Shown in pieces: positions 1-9,669 of a stretch of DNA of 64,000 nucleotides. Numbering within the stretch: the stretch's first letter is position 1; the number at the start of each line of letters is the position of its first letter. The notes below the pieces were generated by a model. The model worked only from the letters and a program-made list of their open reading frames with translations. It was not told where the DNA came from and ran no database searches. This DNA is from Skeletonema tropicum. Lineage: Eukaryota > Bacillariophyta > Thalassiosirophyceae > Thalassiosirales > Thalassiosiraceae. A program made the translations under genes and the position numbers. The stretch spans positions 310,001 to 374,000 of the forward strand of contig CM074127.1 of assembly GCA_037178625.1 (NCBI GenBank), written 5' to 3'.

Positions 1-245
1 GATGCATCAGCAGCAGCAGCATCATTCTTGCCGCTTTTGGATGATTGACGAGGAGAGAGGACGGTGAGACCCTTGAGAAAGATTTCAGGTGGGATTGCTA
101 TGGTGTTGGCAGCGGCGGCGGCGTCGGCTTGATCGTTATCGTTGGTTGCCGACGGCTCTTGTTCCGTAGAATCTTCTTGGTTGGTTGCATCCTTCTTGTC
201 GACTACGACGAATTGCTCAGCTGCTGCTGTCTCCTGATTCGTCAT
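1..245 (-). CDS. Partial hypothetical protein, N-terminal 81 residues
   Basis: An open frame on the minus strand starts at the ATG whose A is at 245 and stays open to the left edge. The visible product begins MTNQETAAAEQFVVVDKK and is rich in Glu, Asp, Ala, Asn and Thr, with a run of five alanines and an Ala-Asp tract, so it is probably disordered. The segment IAIPPEIFLKGLTVLSP is the only part that looks folded. No family is recognised, and no signal peptide or membrane segment is visible. It is divergent from the TIM14 gene, with which it shares a 415-bp upstream region. The opposite-strand open frame across the same bases is a shadow. Coding status is likely from composition and the clean open frame, but the gene cannot be named from this fragment. 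Confidence 0.5.
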   Translation of the reverse strand, partial: MTNQETAAAEQFVVVDKKDATNQEDSTEQEPSATNDNDQADAAAAANTIAIPPEIFLKGLTVLSPRQSSKSGKNDAAAADA

Positions 246-660
246 GGTGGCAAACTTATGGACGATGTGTATGATGTGCGCTTTCTATGCTACTGATTAT
301 CAGATTGATACTAACACTTGAGTAGTATTTCTCAATGTGCACAAGTTAAGACCCGTTTAGATACTTACACTACTGTGCTGTGCAAATCAATGGTTGCATT
401 GTCATGAGCCAGTTGGCCACGCCACCTGCTGTTCTGTTGGTGGTGGCGGTATCTTTGTGAGAACCGGCTCGATGCAGGAGTGGGGCGTTGATGCGTGATG
501 GCCGTCCGTCCGCGCATTGGATGGCTTTGCGTGCTTCGCGCTTTGCGCTGGGAGTTTGCACTGCACTTTCTGCGTTGCCTTTCATTTCATGTGCTCATTC
601 CATTTCAATCGCACAGAAAACCAACAATAAGTAGTACTTGGCAAGACACTTCATTGTATC
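246..660. other. Divergent intergenic region
   Basis: This 415-bp stretch lies between two divergent starts and must hold the 5' leaders and promoters of both. No RNA gene, repeat or convincing core-promoter motif was seen. Confidence 0.5.
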
Positions 661-1548
661 ATGCTTGGAAGGGTTGCAAGCTCAGGAGCATCATCATCGG
701 CGGCAAGGATGATGAATGCTTCCTCTGCAATATCTAGATTACGGTCAGCAAATGTATCAAGTTGTAGTAATGTTAGGCGGCATCAATTAAGCACGCTTCA
801 AGCCATTCCACAGCACTTTCTTCTCAATGCACAGCCACACTTTGCTACCGGGCTGCCGTCATGTCGAGACGAAGATGATGACAACAACAAAACTGATAGA
901 GCTAACAACATATTGCGTCATTCGTCTGCAAAGATGACCCACTGGAACAAAACTACAACACCAATGCAACACAATCATACCATCCTCCGTCAATATCACA
1001 CAACACTCCCACAAGAACGAGGTGTCGCAATAGTATTAACACTCGGTGCGGTAGCGGCCACTGCCAAAGCTGGTCAGTATGCAGTACAGGGATACAATGA
1101 ATGGAAGGTTGCTGCGGAAGAAGAACGGAAGCGTCAAGAATTAGAGGAGAAGAATAATCCAAAGCCAAAGGCAGAGGAGGCTGCTACGCATAAAGCGCAA
1201 GATGAAGCAAAGAAAGAGGACAATTCCAATAATAGTCAATCACAGCAGTCGACTGCCGGTGGTGGTGGTGGAAAGGCAAAAACAGAAGAAACCAAACGTG
1301 AAAACTTTTTTGCCAAATTCTTCAACCTTTCCGTAGGGTCCAAATACTACGAAGGAGGCTTCGAAGAACAAATGACTCGAAAAGAGGCAGCTCTCATTCT
1401 AGGTGTGAGGGAATCCAGTACTGCCAAACGTATCAAGGAGGCGCATCGGAAGTTGTTGATTTTGAATCATCCTGATACGGGGGGTAGTACGTATATGGCT
1501 GGGAAGATTAATGAGGCGAAGGAGCTTTTGTTGAAGGGAAAGAAGTAA
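661..1548 (+). CDS. TIM14: Mitochondrial import motor J-protein TIM14/PAM18
   Basis: The 295-residue product matches the TIM14/PAM18 family, the inner-membrane J-protein that stimulates mitochondrial Hsp70 at the TIM23 presequence translocase. The N-terminus ([18 protein letters not shown]) is rich in Ser, Ala and Arg with few acids, fitting a mitochondrial presequence. One membrane segment lies at about residues 121-140 ([20 protein letters not shown]). The C-terminus has the family's YYEGGFE stretch followed by the J domain, with the HPD motif at 270-272 and the typical [10 protein letters not shown] end. Between the membrane span and J domain is a Lys/Glu/Gln/Ser-rich insert of about 70 residues; yeast and animal homologues have only a short linker. 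The start is the first ATG of the frame. The gene is convergent with the histone gene. Family assignment is firm; mitochondrial location is inferred. Confidence 0.9.
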   Translation: MLGRVASSGASSSAARMMNASSAISRLRSANVSSCSNVRRHQLSTLQAIPQHFLLNAQPHFATGLPSCRDEDDDNNKTDRANNILRHSSAKMTHWNKTTTPMQHNHTILRQYHTTLPQERGVAIVLTLGAVAATAKAGQYAVQGYNEWKVAAEEERKRQELEEKNNPKPKAEEAATHKAQDEAKKEDNSNNSQSQQSTAGGGGGKAKTEETKRENFFAKFFNLSVGSKYYEGGFEEQMTRKEAALILGVRESSTAKRIKEAHRKLLILNHPDTGGSTYMAGKINEAKELLLKGKK

Positions 1549-1937
1549 TTTCAAGTAATAATGTCCTTGTGTGTAGTAGCTAATGAGTTTATGTCTCAAA
1601 TGTGATTGTTGCATGCAGCTGATGGGCGGTTACCATGATGTTATGATAACTGAAATAAAACTCAGGTGATGATGATAACAGGTGTGCTATTATATTTATC
1701 GCATTGAACTTAAACAGTACACTACATATACGAGGAACGAATCTCCTCAGCATTGTTTTCACACGTGTCATTTCCATTCGTTTCAATGACGGTCCAATAT
1801 TATAATGTTGTGTTGGGGTGTGGTAAAATAAATTATTGTGAAACTATATTGATCAAACACCGGCAAAAATTTATGATGTGCCGCAACAGCAATGACCAAT
1901 ACGAATACATGGCCCAGTGGAATCTGTCTCAGGATAC
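1549..1937. other. Convergent intergenic region
   Basis: This 389-bp AT-rich stretch separates the 3' ends of TIM14 and histone H2A and should hold both 3' UTRs. No RNA gene, repeat or histone-type 3' stem-loop was recognised. Confidence 0.45.
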
Positions 1938-2508
1938 TTAATAATCCTGGCTCTTACTGGACATGGACTTGGAGGCAGTCTTCTTGGGAAGGAGCACAGC
2001 ATGGATGTTGGGAAGGACACCTCCCGAAGCAATGGTAACATTTCCCAACAACTTATTCAACTCCTCATCATTCTTAACGGCAAGGGTGATGTGACGGGGC
2101 ACAATACGAGCCTTCTTGTTATCACGGGCAGCATTACCGGCAAGTTCGAGGATTTCGGCACACAGGTACTCCAGCACAGCGGCAAGGTAGACGGGTGCCC
2201 CGGCTCCCATGCGAGTGGCGTATTTGCCCTGACGGAGGTAACGGCCGATACGTCCGACGGGGAATTGTAATCCTGCCTTGGCAGAGGATGTGGTGGACTT
2301 CTTTTCGCCGCGGCCTCCTTTTCCTTTTCCTGTGGTGGATAGGCGGTGGTAAATATCAGCAGTCAGTAAAAAATATAATGATGACAATTACCGGTTCATG
2401 ACAACATCCTGGCACTTCAAATAAAATGAAATGATTAAAATTTTAATGGTTCACCAGCAGACCAGCAATAAAGGACACTTCCGCCGCAACACAGCACATA
2501 CCTGACAT
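1938..2508 (-). CDS. Histone H2A with H2A.X-type C-terminal SQDY
   Basis: Two exons give a 132-residue core histone. Exon 1 is only 7 nt (2502-2508, ATGTCAG); the 172-nt intron (2330-2501) starts GTATGT and ends CAG; exon 2 runs 2329-1938. Splicing restores the canonical start MSGKGKGG. Without it the frame would read into unrelated upstream codons. The histone fold is intact: [17 protein letters not shown], the acidic-patch region [19 protein letters not shown], and the docking-domain segment [19 protein letters not shown]. The protein ends SKSQDY, fitting the SQ(E/D)-hydrophobic tail phosphorylated at DNA breaks in H2A.X. It acts in the nucleosome core. No other histone gene is seen nearby. 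Presence of an intron suggests a polyadenylated, not strictly replication-type, transcript (inference). Confidence 0.93.
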
Positions 2509-3019
2509 GGTTATTCAATTGGTTTGTAGAGACAGAGAGACTAATACGAACACGGTAACGAATTTTATGGTGTTATTTGAATGATTCGGTGGCTTGGTTG
2601 ATTTCTGTCGGTGAGAGCAATTCAAACTTCGCGGGCCCTCTCATTTTGCCCTAAACTTTCTTTCCTCTTTACAAGCATTATCAAAAAATAATGAGGGGGT
2701 AAAAATGAGGGGCTCAAGCCCACTATTTCTTGAGACTGAAAGAAAACGGGCGCAGGATTTTCGAGGCAGAGATGCCAAAAGAGTCATTTAGAGGGGTAGT
2801 ACTCGTGCCCGCAGATCAATTCCTACGTTGACTTCTATAATTCCTCTGTACACTACGGTAGACTACGATCTGCTAGCATTAGAAAGTGAGTCGCTCTCGT
2901 TTTCGGCACTTTGCTCTGTTCCACGCCAAAACCAAAAAAGCACTTTTCATCCGCTGAACGTTTTGTTCTTCTCGCATACCTACTTCATACTTCATGAGAT
3001 TGACACTCATAAACAAACA
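2509..3019. other. Divergent intergenic region between H2A and a large membrane protein gene
   Basis: This 511-bp region carries the 5' leaders and promoters of the two divergent genes. The frame of the right-hand gene is open back to 2828, but only from a TTG codon; there is no ATG before 3020, so 2828-3019 is read as leader. No RNA gene or repeat was seen. Confidence 0.5.
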
Positions 3020-6000
3020 ATGGTAGACTTTGGCACCTACACCAGCGTCAACTCCTACGAGGAGGAGAAAGACGAAGACGAAGACGAAGACGACGCCGCC
3101 GGTGAAACGGTCATCGACGGTCTTCTCAACTACACGGACTATGTTCCACGCGATACAGATGACAACTCCGAAACTGTCCCACGGAGCAATAGTACTCGAC
3201 CATCTCCACCAGCAGTAGAACTATCGTCGTTATTTCGACCAACGGATGATGATGAGCACCATAGAACCGTAACGTCGTTGCTCTCGTTTGATGACTCGGA
3301 AGACACAGATTCGCGTCAATTGTCACCCACGAAACGGAGGATTTCGTATCAAAAGTTGAAAGATGTTGATGAACCGACACCCCGCATTAGAGGCAGCAGT
3401 GCCAGCCGCAGCAACAACAGTAGTAACGACTCGCCTCTAACAACTCTATCAAGCATTATAGAGCGACAGCAACGCCGGGGGAGTGGCGTATGGGGAATAA
3501 TGAGAAAAAAGACAAAACCGGAGCCATTATCACGCACGTTCTTTCCCCCTGGTAGTGCCGTTGGAGAGTTGTCATCGCTAGGATCCATACGGGAAGAGGA
3601 CAATTCGGACGATGAAGATGATGAGGATCCACTGATGGAAGTGATGGATTATCTAGAAGATGAAATTGATGAGTATACCTATGATGAATTGATTCCACTT
3701 CAGATACGAATGGCTTTAGAAGAACAGGTTTTTGGGTGGGATCACTTCTTCTCCAGTATGTTGGGTCATGTGGTGTATACTGTGGGGAGTTACTTCTTGA
3801 TGTTTTGGTTCATTACCTTTTTATGCTTGCATGAAGTGCCATGGGGGAGTGGAAAGGTGGATGAGGTGAATGACACAACAACCAAGTCCAATCCGTGGGG
3901 AATGCCACATGGTGTCTTTTCCTTTATTCGAACGGCAATTTCGCTCTTCTCGGCAATATCGACTTTCCGTACTATTCGAAGAAGACGTCGTGTGTGGCTA
4001 CACCCGTCAAGAGGAGATGAGCGGAGGAAAAATTCTTTGGAGGAGGCAGACCAGCGTGCGAGACGATTTGTTTTGGGATCCAAGATATGGGGTAAGATGC
4101 GACGTTCCTATCAGAAGCGTCGTGATAAATACCTGGCACGAGGTGTTAGTCGAAAATTACTAAAGGCTCAAAAGATGTTTGAACGACGACACAAAAATCG
4201 TGTCCAGCTGATACGTAGTACAAGTGGTTCTTCGTTGAATTCGCTGGGGTCCAAGAAGAATCGTGCTGTTGCATCTGCGTTAACGAGGCAAGGACATGAA
4301 AGTTCTCATCATGAGCGTGTGAGGATGTTGGCATCAGTTGGGAACGCCACTAGAAACCGTGTCAACTCGGATTTCTCAGCAGAAATGGATGACGGTAGTG
4401 TTGGAGGATCATCCACAGGTGAATTGAGTGTTGGGCCCTATCACAACTCCATGCCCGGATTTCTGAGGGATAGTCACACACTGCCCAACTTTGCAATGGA
4501 GTCTGTTTCGCATGATCAAATGCCATTCGCAAGTGGAGAAATCAAAAATGTTCCATACGTGCACGGTGGTTTCTTTGGTGCAGCACCCTACATGCTAACC
4601 AACCCTTTTTGGATTAAGATTCTGAAAATATTGATGCCAGATGTCTATGTTGAAATTGCAAGACGCGCATCCTACGCTCCTGCTCCGAAGCTGATCCATT
4701 GGGCAGAAAATAATCCTGTTGTAGCCGCCTACGGTACTGCGCACGAGGTTGAGTTTAGTGGGAAGGTGCCTACTATTGAATGGGATGTTTTTCTTGATCC
4801 ATACCTTGTGAGGAGAGTAGAAATAGTTCTGTCTGAGAAAGAGGCCTTCATCAAGAAGCAAAAAGATTTGCGAAAAAAGTCGCGTGAAGCTAGAGGAGAG
4901 ACGAAAGGCCGAGTTGACGGGGAGACATCACCATTAGGCTCCAAAGCGGATGATGCAGCAGCTCTGGCATCAGCAGATGTACGACTAGTCCTTTCTTATT
5001 ATGATAAAGAAATTCGACGAAGGACAGAAATTTTGGTCGATCGAATGCTCATCGCCCATGGCAATGTGGCACAATTGGTTATGGAGCACACAGGATATAT
5101 GAAGAAGTACAACTTTTCTCGTGTAAAACGTACCAGAAAGACTCTTGGAGGCGGGATTTTTGCGAGGCAATGGGTGGCAGTCTATGCAGAAGCAATGAGT
5201 ATGGGCATGGAGGGACTCTACGATGAAGGAGATGATTATGATGATGACATTAGTGAGAGTGGAACAGAAGCCAGTATCGAAACAAGAGAAGACTTGGATT
5301 TTGGTTGCGAGAATGACATAGTTGACACTGTTGATGGTGAATTACGAAAGGTTGGAAGTCCCAGTTCAAAGTCGGCAAATTCTGACGACGTGGGGAATTG
5401 TGGTGCAGTTTCTCGATCTGACTCTCCTCCTGAGAAGATTGTCATGACGAGGAACGCAAGCGTCGACGAAGAAGATGATGATATGTCAGCTGCAACTGAT
5501 GATTCATCTCCGCGCAATAGAACACAAAGTTCAAGAAAGCGGCTCAAGAAAAGAAAGTTGATGCGTAACCAGATCAACCCTACATCGTTGCGAGCAGCAT
5601 TTTGCCCAGACATGTCGATAAAAGACTCGATCTCCATGCTCAAGCCTATTTTGCAGTGTTCAGCTCCTTTGGGTATTCTCATGGACATGAAATCAAGGCA
5701 CGTGTCGAAAAGAGTGTGGGCACTTGTCATTGACTTCTTACGAGATGCGGGAGCCCGAGTGGAGGGAGTAGCATCGTTCATAGTTGACGAGATCCGTGAC
5801 ATATCTCAATACTGTGGTAGCCCCGTGAATGAAATTGTCTTCATCCACTCTGCAGGTGATTTGCAGCATGGCTGTCACTCGGGCGTGATCAAAAGGCGTG
5901 ATAGAGTGTTCTTCAACGCTGGTTCGTTGCTTTGGGATTACCCAAACTTGTACGCAAAAGATTCACTGAAGAGTATCTTGTGTCATCGACTTCATCCGGT

Positions 6001-6535
6001 CTTTGACGAGCACAACATCAAGGAGGGTTACCGTCTCAAGGCATACGCGAGGACGACCAGGAACTCTCCTCATCAATCTGAATCCGAAGCCGAGACGTGT
6101 GGTGATGAGAGTACCATAGGTGATGGTGACTCTTTGGACACTGAACTTTTCACTAGGCTGATAGTCGCGGACACCAAGCGGAAGGCTTTAGCTGATCCAG
6201 GAGAATTCACCTACGAGGAAGTCCCAGATGGTATCTGCAGCACCATCCAAGAATACAAGGAGCATTATCAACTTTCAATCGGCCTTTATGTACAGGAATT
6301 CGCCGTTGACGAGGTTGCAGTTAGTTTGATTGTAAAGTATGTTAACTCAAACCCGCACGTCTATGACTTGGGCTTGAGTTGGGGAGGCATAAATGGTTTG
6401 ACGGTCAAGGGAATTCAACCTGGAAGATTCACTGCCACAGATGGGTTGTGGAATCAGCGCTATCTCGGAATGCCTTGGTTGAAGGACAGGAATCCATCTG
6501 ATTTTGTCCCGTCACCCACGTCACCAAGAAGTTAA
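3020..6535 (+). CDS. Large unknown protein with acidic N-terminus and one clear membrane segment
   Basis: The ATG at 3020 is the first in the frame and gives 1171 residues, beginning MVDFGTYTSVNSYEEEKD. The first 200 residues are acidic and Ser/Pro/Asn-rich, with Asp/Glu runs. A hydrophobic segment (HVVYTVGSYFLMFWFITFLCL) lies near residue 240, a second weaker one (VFSFIRTAISLFSAISTF) about 40 residues later, and a strongly basic stretch follows (RTIRRRRRVW), so a membrane anchor with a positive cytosolic side is likely. The rest alternates basic helical segments, Ser/Asp/Glu-rich linkers and apparently folded blocks near the end. No domain family is recognised. The gene is uninterrupted and convergent with RBX1, about 200 bp away. 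Coding status is clear from length and composition; function is unknown. Confidence 0.8.
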   Translation: MVDFGTYTSVNSYEEEKDEDEDEDDAAGETVIDGLLNYTDYVPRDTDDNSETVPRSNSTRPSPPAVELSSLFRPTDDDEHHRTVTSLLSFDDSEDTDSRQLSPTKRRISYQKLKDVDEPTPRIRGSSASRSNNSSNDSPLTTLSSIIERQQRRGSGVWGIMRKKTKPEPLSRTFFPPGSAVGELSSLGSIREEDNSDDEDDEDPLMEVMDYLEDEIDEYTYDELIPLQIRMALEEQVFGWDHFFSSMLGHVVYTVGSYFLMFWFITFLCLHEVPWGSGKVDEVNDTTTKSNPWGMPHGVFSFIRTAISLFSAISTFRTIRRRRRVWLHPSRGDERRKNSLEEADQRARRFVLGSKIWGKMRRSYQKRRDKYLARGVSRKLLKAQKMFERRHKNRVQLIRSTSGSSLNSLGSKKNRAVASALTRQGHESSHHERVRMLASVGNATRNRVNSDFSAEMDDGSVGGSSTGELSVGPYHNSMPGFLRDSHTLPNFAMESVSHDQMPFASGEIKNVPYVHGGFFGAAPYMLTNPFWIKILKILMPDVYVEIARRASYAPAPKLIHWAENNPVVAAYGTAHEVEFSGKVPTIEWDVFLDPYLVRRVEIVLSEKEAFIKKQKDLRKKSREARGETKGRVDGETSPLGSKADDAAALASADVRLVLSYYDKEIRRRTEILVDRMLIAHGNVAQLVMEHTGYMKKYNFSRVKRTRKTLGGGIFARQWVAVYAEAMSMGMEGLYDEGDDYDDDISESGTEASIETREDLDFGCENDIVDTVDGELRKVGSPSSKSANSDDVGNCGAVSRSDSPPEKIVMTRNASVDEEDDDMSAATDDSSPRNRTQSSRKRLKKRKLMRNQINPTSLRAAFCPDMSIKDSISMLKPILQCSAPLGILMDMKSRHVSKRVWALVIDFLRDAGARVEGVASFIVDEIRDISQYCGSPVNEIVFIHSAGDLQHGCHSGVIKRRDRVFFNAGSLLWDYPNLYAKDSLKSILCHRLHPVFDEHNIKEGYRLKAYARTTRNSPHQSESEAETCGDESTIGDGDSLDTELFTRLIVADTKRKALADPGEFTYEEVPDGICSTIQEYKEHYQLSIGLYVQEFAVDEVAVSLIVKYVNSNPHVYDLGLSWGGINGLTVKGIQPGRFTATDGLWNQRYLGMPWLKDRNPSDFVPSPTSPRS

Positions 6536-6740
6536 TAAGAAAGAAGTATAAATAATCATTATGTTCATGCAAATAAAATCTTTAGTATGGTAACCATTCG
6601 AGTTGATCTCTACCACCCGCTCTAAATACTGAGTTTGTTTGTTGGGGAGGAAAAAATTAGGACCACCAAAGCCGGAATAAACTAATGAATTTTGTGATAT
6701 ATAGAAGTTCTTTCTCTAAAGACCGCTAGCTTTTCCTCCC

Positions 6741-7427
6741 TCAAAGCCCCGCACCATAACCAGGGATACGCTCAATCTTGGCAAAGTCCCACTCCTTGTT
6801 ACACAGAGGACACACACTCCTAGTTCGTAACCATCTCTGAATACAATCCAAATGAAAGACGTGACCACAATTTCCGAATGCAATACTCAATCCGTTATCA
6901 TTGGTGGGACTCGGATTTGCCTGATATTCAATTGAGGGTTCGTTCAGGGAGTTACGACAGATGGCACATGTATCGGCGCAGATATCCCAGCTCCACATGG
7001 CCTATTGAAAATATTTTGTTGTTTGATTTAGAGTGGACAAGTAACGTACAATGGTGAGAAAAATTCGAATGATTTGATTATATTGCCATGTGAAACATCT
7101 TGCCAATGTGGCGTAGCTGGATTTTTAGTTAGCTTTTGTATCTCAGCTGATGCAGCCAAAGATATGGTGGTATCGGTCATTCTGCCGTCTCCCCGCAACA
7201 ATTCTCATTTGATAAATAATCACTCCAGCAGCAGAATATATTGCATTAACATCATCATGAAAATATGCAACCAATAGATAGATACTCACGACTGCATTCC
7301 ACTTTTTTATCTCAAAACGGGGAGCCTTGCCTGCGGCGGCTTTTTTCTTTGGTGCCTCTTCGGCTGCGGGTGGAGCGGCGTCTGCCATTTCTACGTCTTC
7401 TGATTTATTTTCACTGCCGCCTGACAT
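6741..7427 (-). CDS. RBX1: RBX1/ROC1-type RING subunit of cullin ubiquitin ligases, missing the third zinc site
   Basis: Two exons (7427-7290 and 7001-6741) flank a 288-nt GTGAGT-AG intron and give 132 residues. The N-terminus is acidic then Lys/Ala-rich, followed by RFEIKKWNAVAMWSWDI, the conserved RBX1 strand that inserts into the cullin C-terminal domain; the intron falls after WNAV. The RING follows: CAIC, then GNCGHVFHLDC and RSVCPLCNKEW. An ungapped comparison with human RBX1 as I know it shows that the four ligands of its third zinc (C53, C56, C68, H82) are Ser, Tyr, Leu and Asp here, while the two canonical RING zinc sites are complete. The atypical final ligand Asp97 of human RBX1 is Cys. 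The extended tail IERIPGYGAGL is longer than in animals. RBX1 recruits the E2 to SCF and related ligases. A diverged paralogue is possible. Confidence 0.88.
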
Positions 7428-7557
7428 TGTAGAGGTAGTAATATGAGTGTACTACTGGAGGTTAGTTGCGGTTGATTTTATTGTTGGCAATGATCTTCAT
7501 GCGATGCTTCGATCGATGGAAATATGGATGCTTTATTTTCATTTTCGTTTTTCCTCT

Positions 7558-8842
7558 GGAAGATCCCCGAATTTCGTACGTACCCATGTAGGTACCATAT
7601 GTGTAGGTACCATACCTGTAGGTACATAGGTACCTACGTATGGTATGTAGGTAGGTACCTTAAGTTAAAGTACCTTCACATACGTACTTACTATCTATGT
7701 ACAAAAAGGGGGCGCCCCCCAAACGCCACGCCCCCCAAACGCCACGCCGCGCCGCGCCGCGCCACGCCGCGCCACGCAACGCAAGCAACGCAACGCAACG
7801 CCACATGCCATCCATGCCATGCTATTATATGCCACGACATGCCGCCGCAGACTAAATGAGCGTCAATGTCAAGCAAAAACTCTATCAGACGACAAGGACA
7901 ATCTTTGGCTCAGTCGTCAGATCAGTCAATTGATGACCATGGGGGGGAAAGCGCCGCTACGATGAGTCATGTTTCGTCCGTTCATAAAAATCCCAACCAA
8001 AAAAATAATGATGCATATCCGGCGCTGGGTTGGTTGCCGTGGTTGGTGGCCAACTGGGGCGAAATAATAAGTACTCGTCGTCTTCTCCGGCTACTGCGGG
8101 AGGCGGGAGGCGAGGGGCGAGGAACCTCGGGAGCTTCCCACTCCGTGTTTAGTATATATCCATAAAAATAATAATGTACTCATTACTCATAAGAATTATG
8201 CACAACTACAGCTGTTGGGATTTCCCTGCCCCGGTTTCCCGAGGTTCCTCGCCTCCCGCAGTAGCCGGAGAAGACGACGAGTACTTATTATTTCGCCCCA
8301 GTTGGCCACCAACCACGGCAACCAACCCAGCGCCCGAAGCATCATTCTTATTTTTTATTTTTTTTCGGTTGGGATTATTATGAACGGACGAAACATGACT
8401 CATCGTAGCGGCGCTTTCCCCCCCATGGTCATCAATTGACTGATCTGACGACTGAGCCAAAGATTGTCCTTGTCGTCTGATAGAGTTTTTGCTTGACATT
8501 GACGCTCATTTAGTCTAGCTGCGGCATGTCGTGGCATATAATAGCATGGCATGGATGGCATGTGGCGTTGCGTTGCGTTGCGTTGCGTTGCGTTGCTTGC
8601 GTTGCGTGGCGTGGCGTGCGCGGCGCGGCGTGGCGCGGCGCGGCGCGGCGCGGCGTGGCGTTTGGGGGGCGTGGCGTTTGGGGGGCGCCCCCTTTTTGTA
8701 CATAGATAGTAAGTACGTATGTGAAGGTACTTTAACTTAAGGTACCTTCCTACATACCATACGTAGGTACCTATGTACCTACAGGTATGGTACCTACACA
8801 TATGGTACCTACATGGTTACGTACGAAATTCGGGGATCTTCC
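7558..8842. mobile_element. 1.28-kb long palindromic (fold-back) element
   Basis: The left arm (about 7558-8135) and right arm (about 8236-8842) are near-perfect reverse complements around a loop of about 100 bp. Both outer ends read GGAAGATCCCCGAATTTCG inwards, followed by a GGTACC-rich block, a C/G-rich tract of repeated ACGCC and GCAAC units, and a unique block. Each arm holds a mirrored ATG open frame (7866-8165 plus, 8499-8206 minus) whose first 40 residues are identical, starting MSSKNSIRRQGQSLAQ; beyond that the frames diverge. No transposase is recognised. The element starts 130 bp upstream of the RBX1 start codon. Long-TIR elements of the Mutator or Foldback type are the nearest known analogues. 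No clear target-site duplication was found, possibly because the right end has been disturbed by the next insertion. Confidence 0.75.
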
Positions 8843-8844
8843 TG

Positions 8845-9669
8845 TAGCGTAATGGAATTTCACCATTTTTGGAGGGGGTTGAAAATTGCAGGTTGAAATT
8901 TCAGAAATTTCAGAAATTTCAAGGGATTAAATTTCACTCTAGCTTATCCTGAGATAGTCGTAATACTTTGCACTCTGCAGTCAACACATCACTCTAAGAG
9001 AGACTGTCAGCAAGCTTCTTTCCAAGCATCTTCTTCGCATCCATGATATGACGGAGGTTTTCCTTCCCTCGAAGAAGTGCAACACCAGTTGGATCCTTCG
9101 TCCTTCACACATCATGCACTGATGATCAGCCGGGTTGTTGAGGGGGGAGTTCTTCATGCCACAAAGGGCGTTGGCGGCGCATGTCAAAAGCATTATTGTT
9201 GAAGATTATTGAATTGTTGTTGTTATTGCCAGGCAAACTATGACAGCGTGGTAGACGGCAGAGTGAACAAAAAGTTGATTTGTGCACATACCCGCACCCA
9301 AAATAAGAGCCATCCGCGCCCAAAATCATCTGGTACATGCCAATGCAGGAACACGCATGTAAGCTGAATTACTACGAAGGAATAAGTAATACTGCATTGT
9401 TAGTCGCCAGCATTTTGGTGAAGAGTTACTCTCCGCTGAGTTGACAAACTCATCATCTGGATGGTGCGTGGTGTTCTTTGGGGTTTGGTGGTTGGTGGAA
9501 TGAAGGGTCTTAGGTTATTTTTGTGCTACGTGTTGGTTCAGTACCATCCGTTCGCGCCAGAATTTTTGTGAAATTTCATTGTTGGCCAAAATTGGTGCAA
9601 CTTTCACCCTGTAAATTTCACGAAAGTTGCAGTAGTGAAATTTCACCCTTTTGAAATTCCATTACGCTA
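8845..9669. mobile_element. Non-autonomous hAT-like DNA transposon, 825 bp
   Basis: Perfect 18-bp terminal inverted repeats, TAGCGTAATGGAATTTCA at 8845-8862 and its complement at 9652-9669, are flanked by an exact 8-bp direct repeat, TCTTCCTG (8837-8844 and 9670-9677). An 8-bp duplication and a terminus fitting YARNG are hallmarks of the hAT superfamily. Both sub-terminal regions carry clusters of the motif GAAATTTCA (about 8890-8940 and 9565-9660), as expected for transposase-binding sites. No intact transposase is present. The middle has weakly coding-like minus-strand frames with paired cysteines (about 8981-9338), perhaps a captured gene fragment. The element sits at the right end of the palindromic element, whose terminal GGATCTTCC supplies most of the target site, so it inserted later. 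Confidence 0.85.

Noticed and set aside
2828..3019. 64-codon N-terminal extension of the large membrane protein
   Set aside because: The frame there opens only at a TTG; the first ATG is at 3020, and the extension reads like untranslated leader.
7691..7876. Trp/Ala/Gly-rich frames in the palindrome arms, with mirrored partners near 8515-8740
   Set aside because: They come from the ACGCC/GCAAC simple repeat; composition is that of a tandem repeat.
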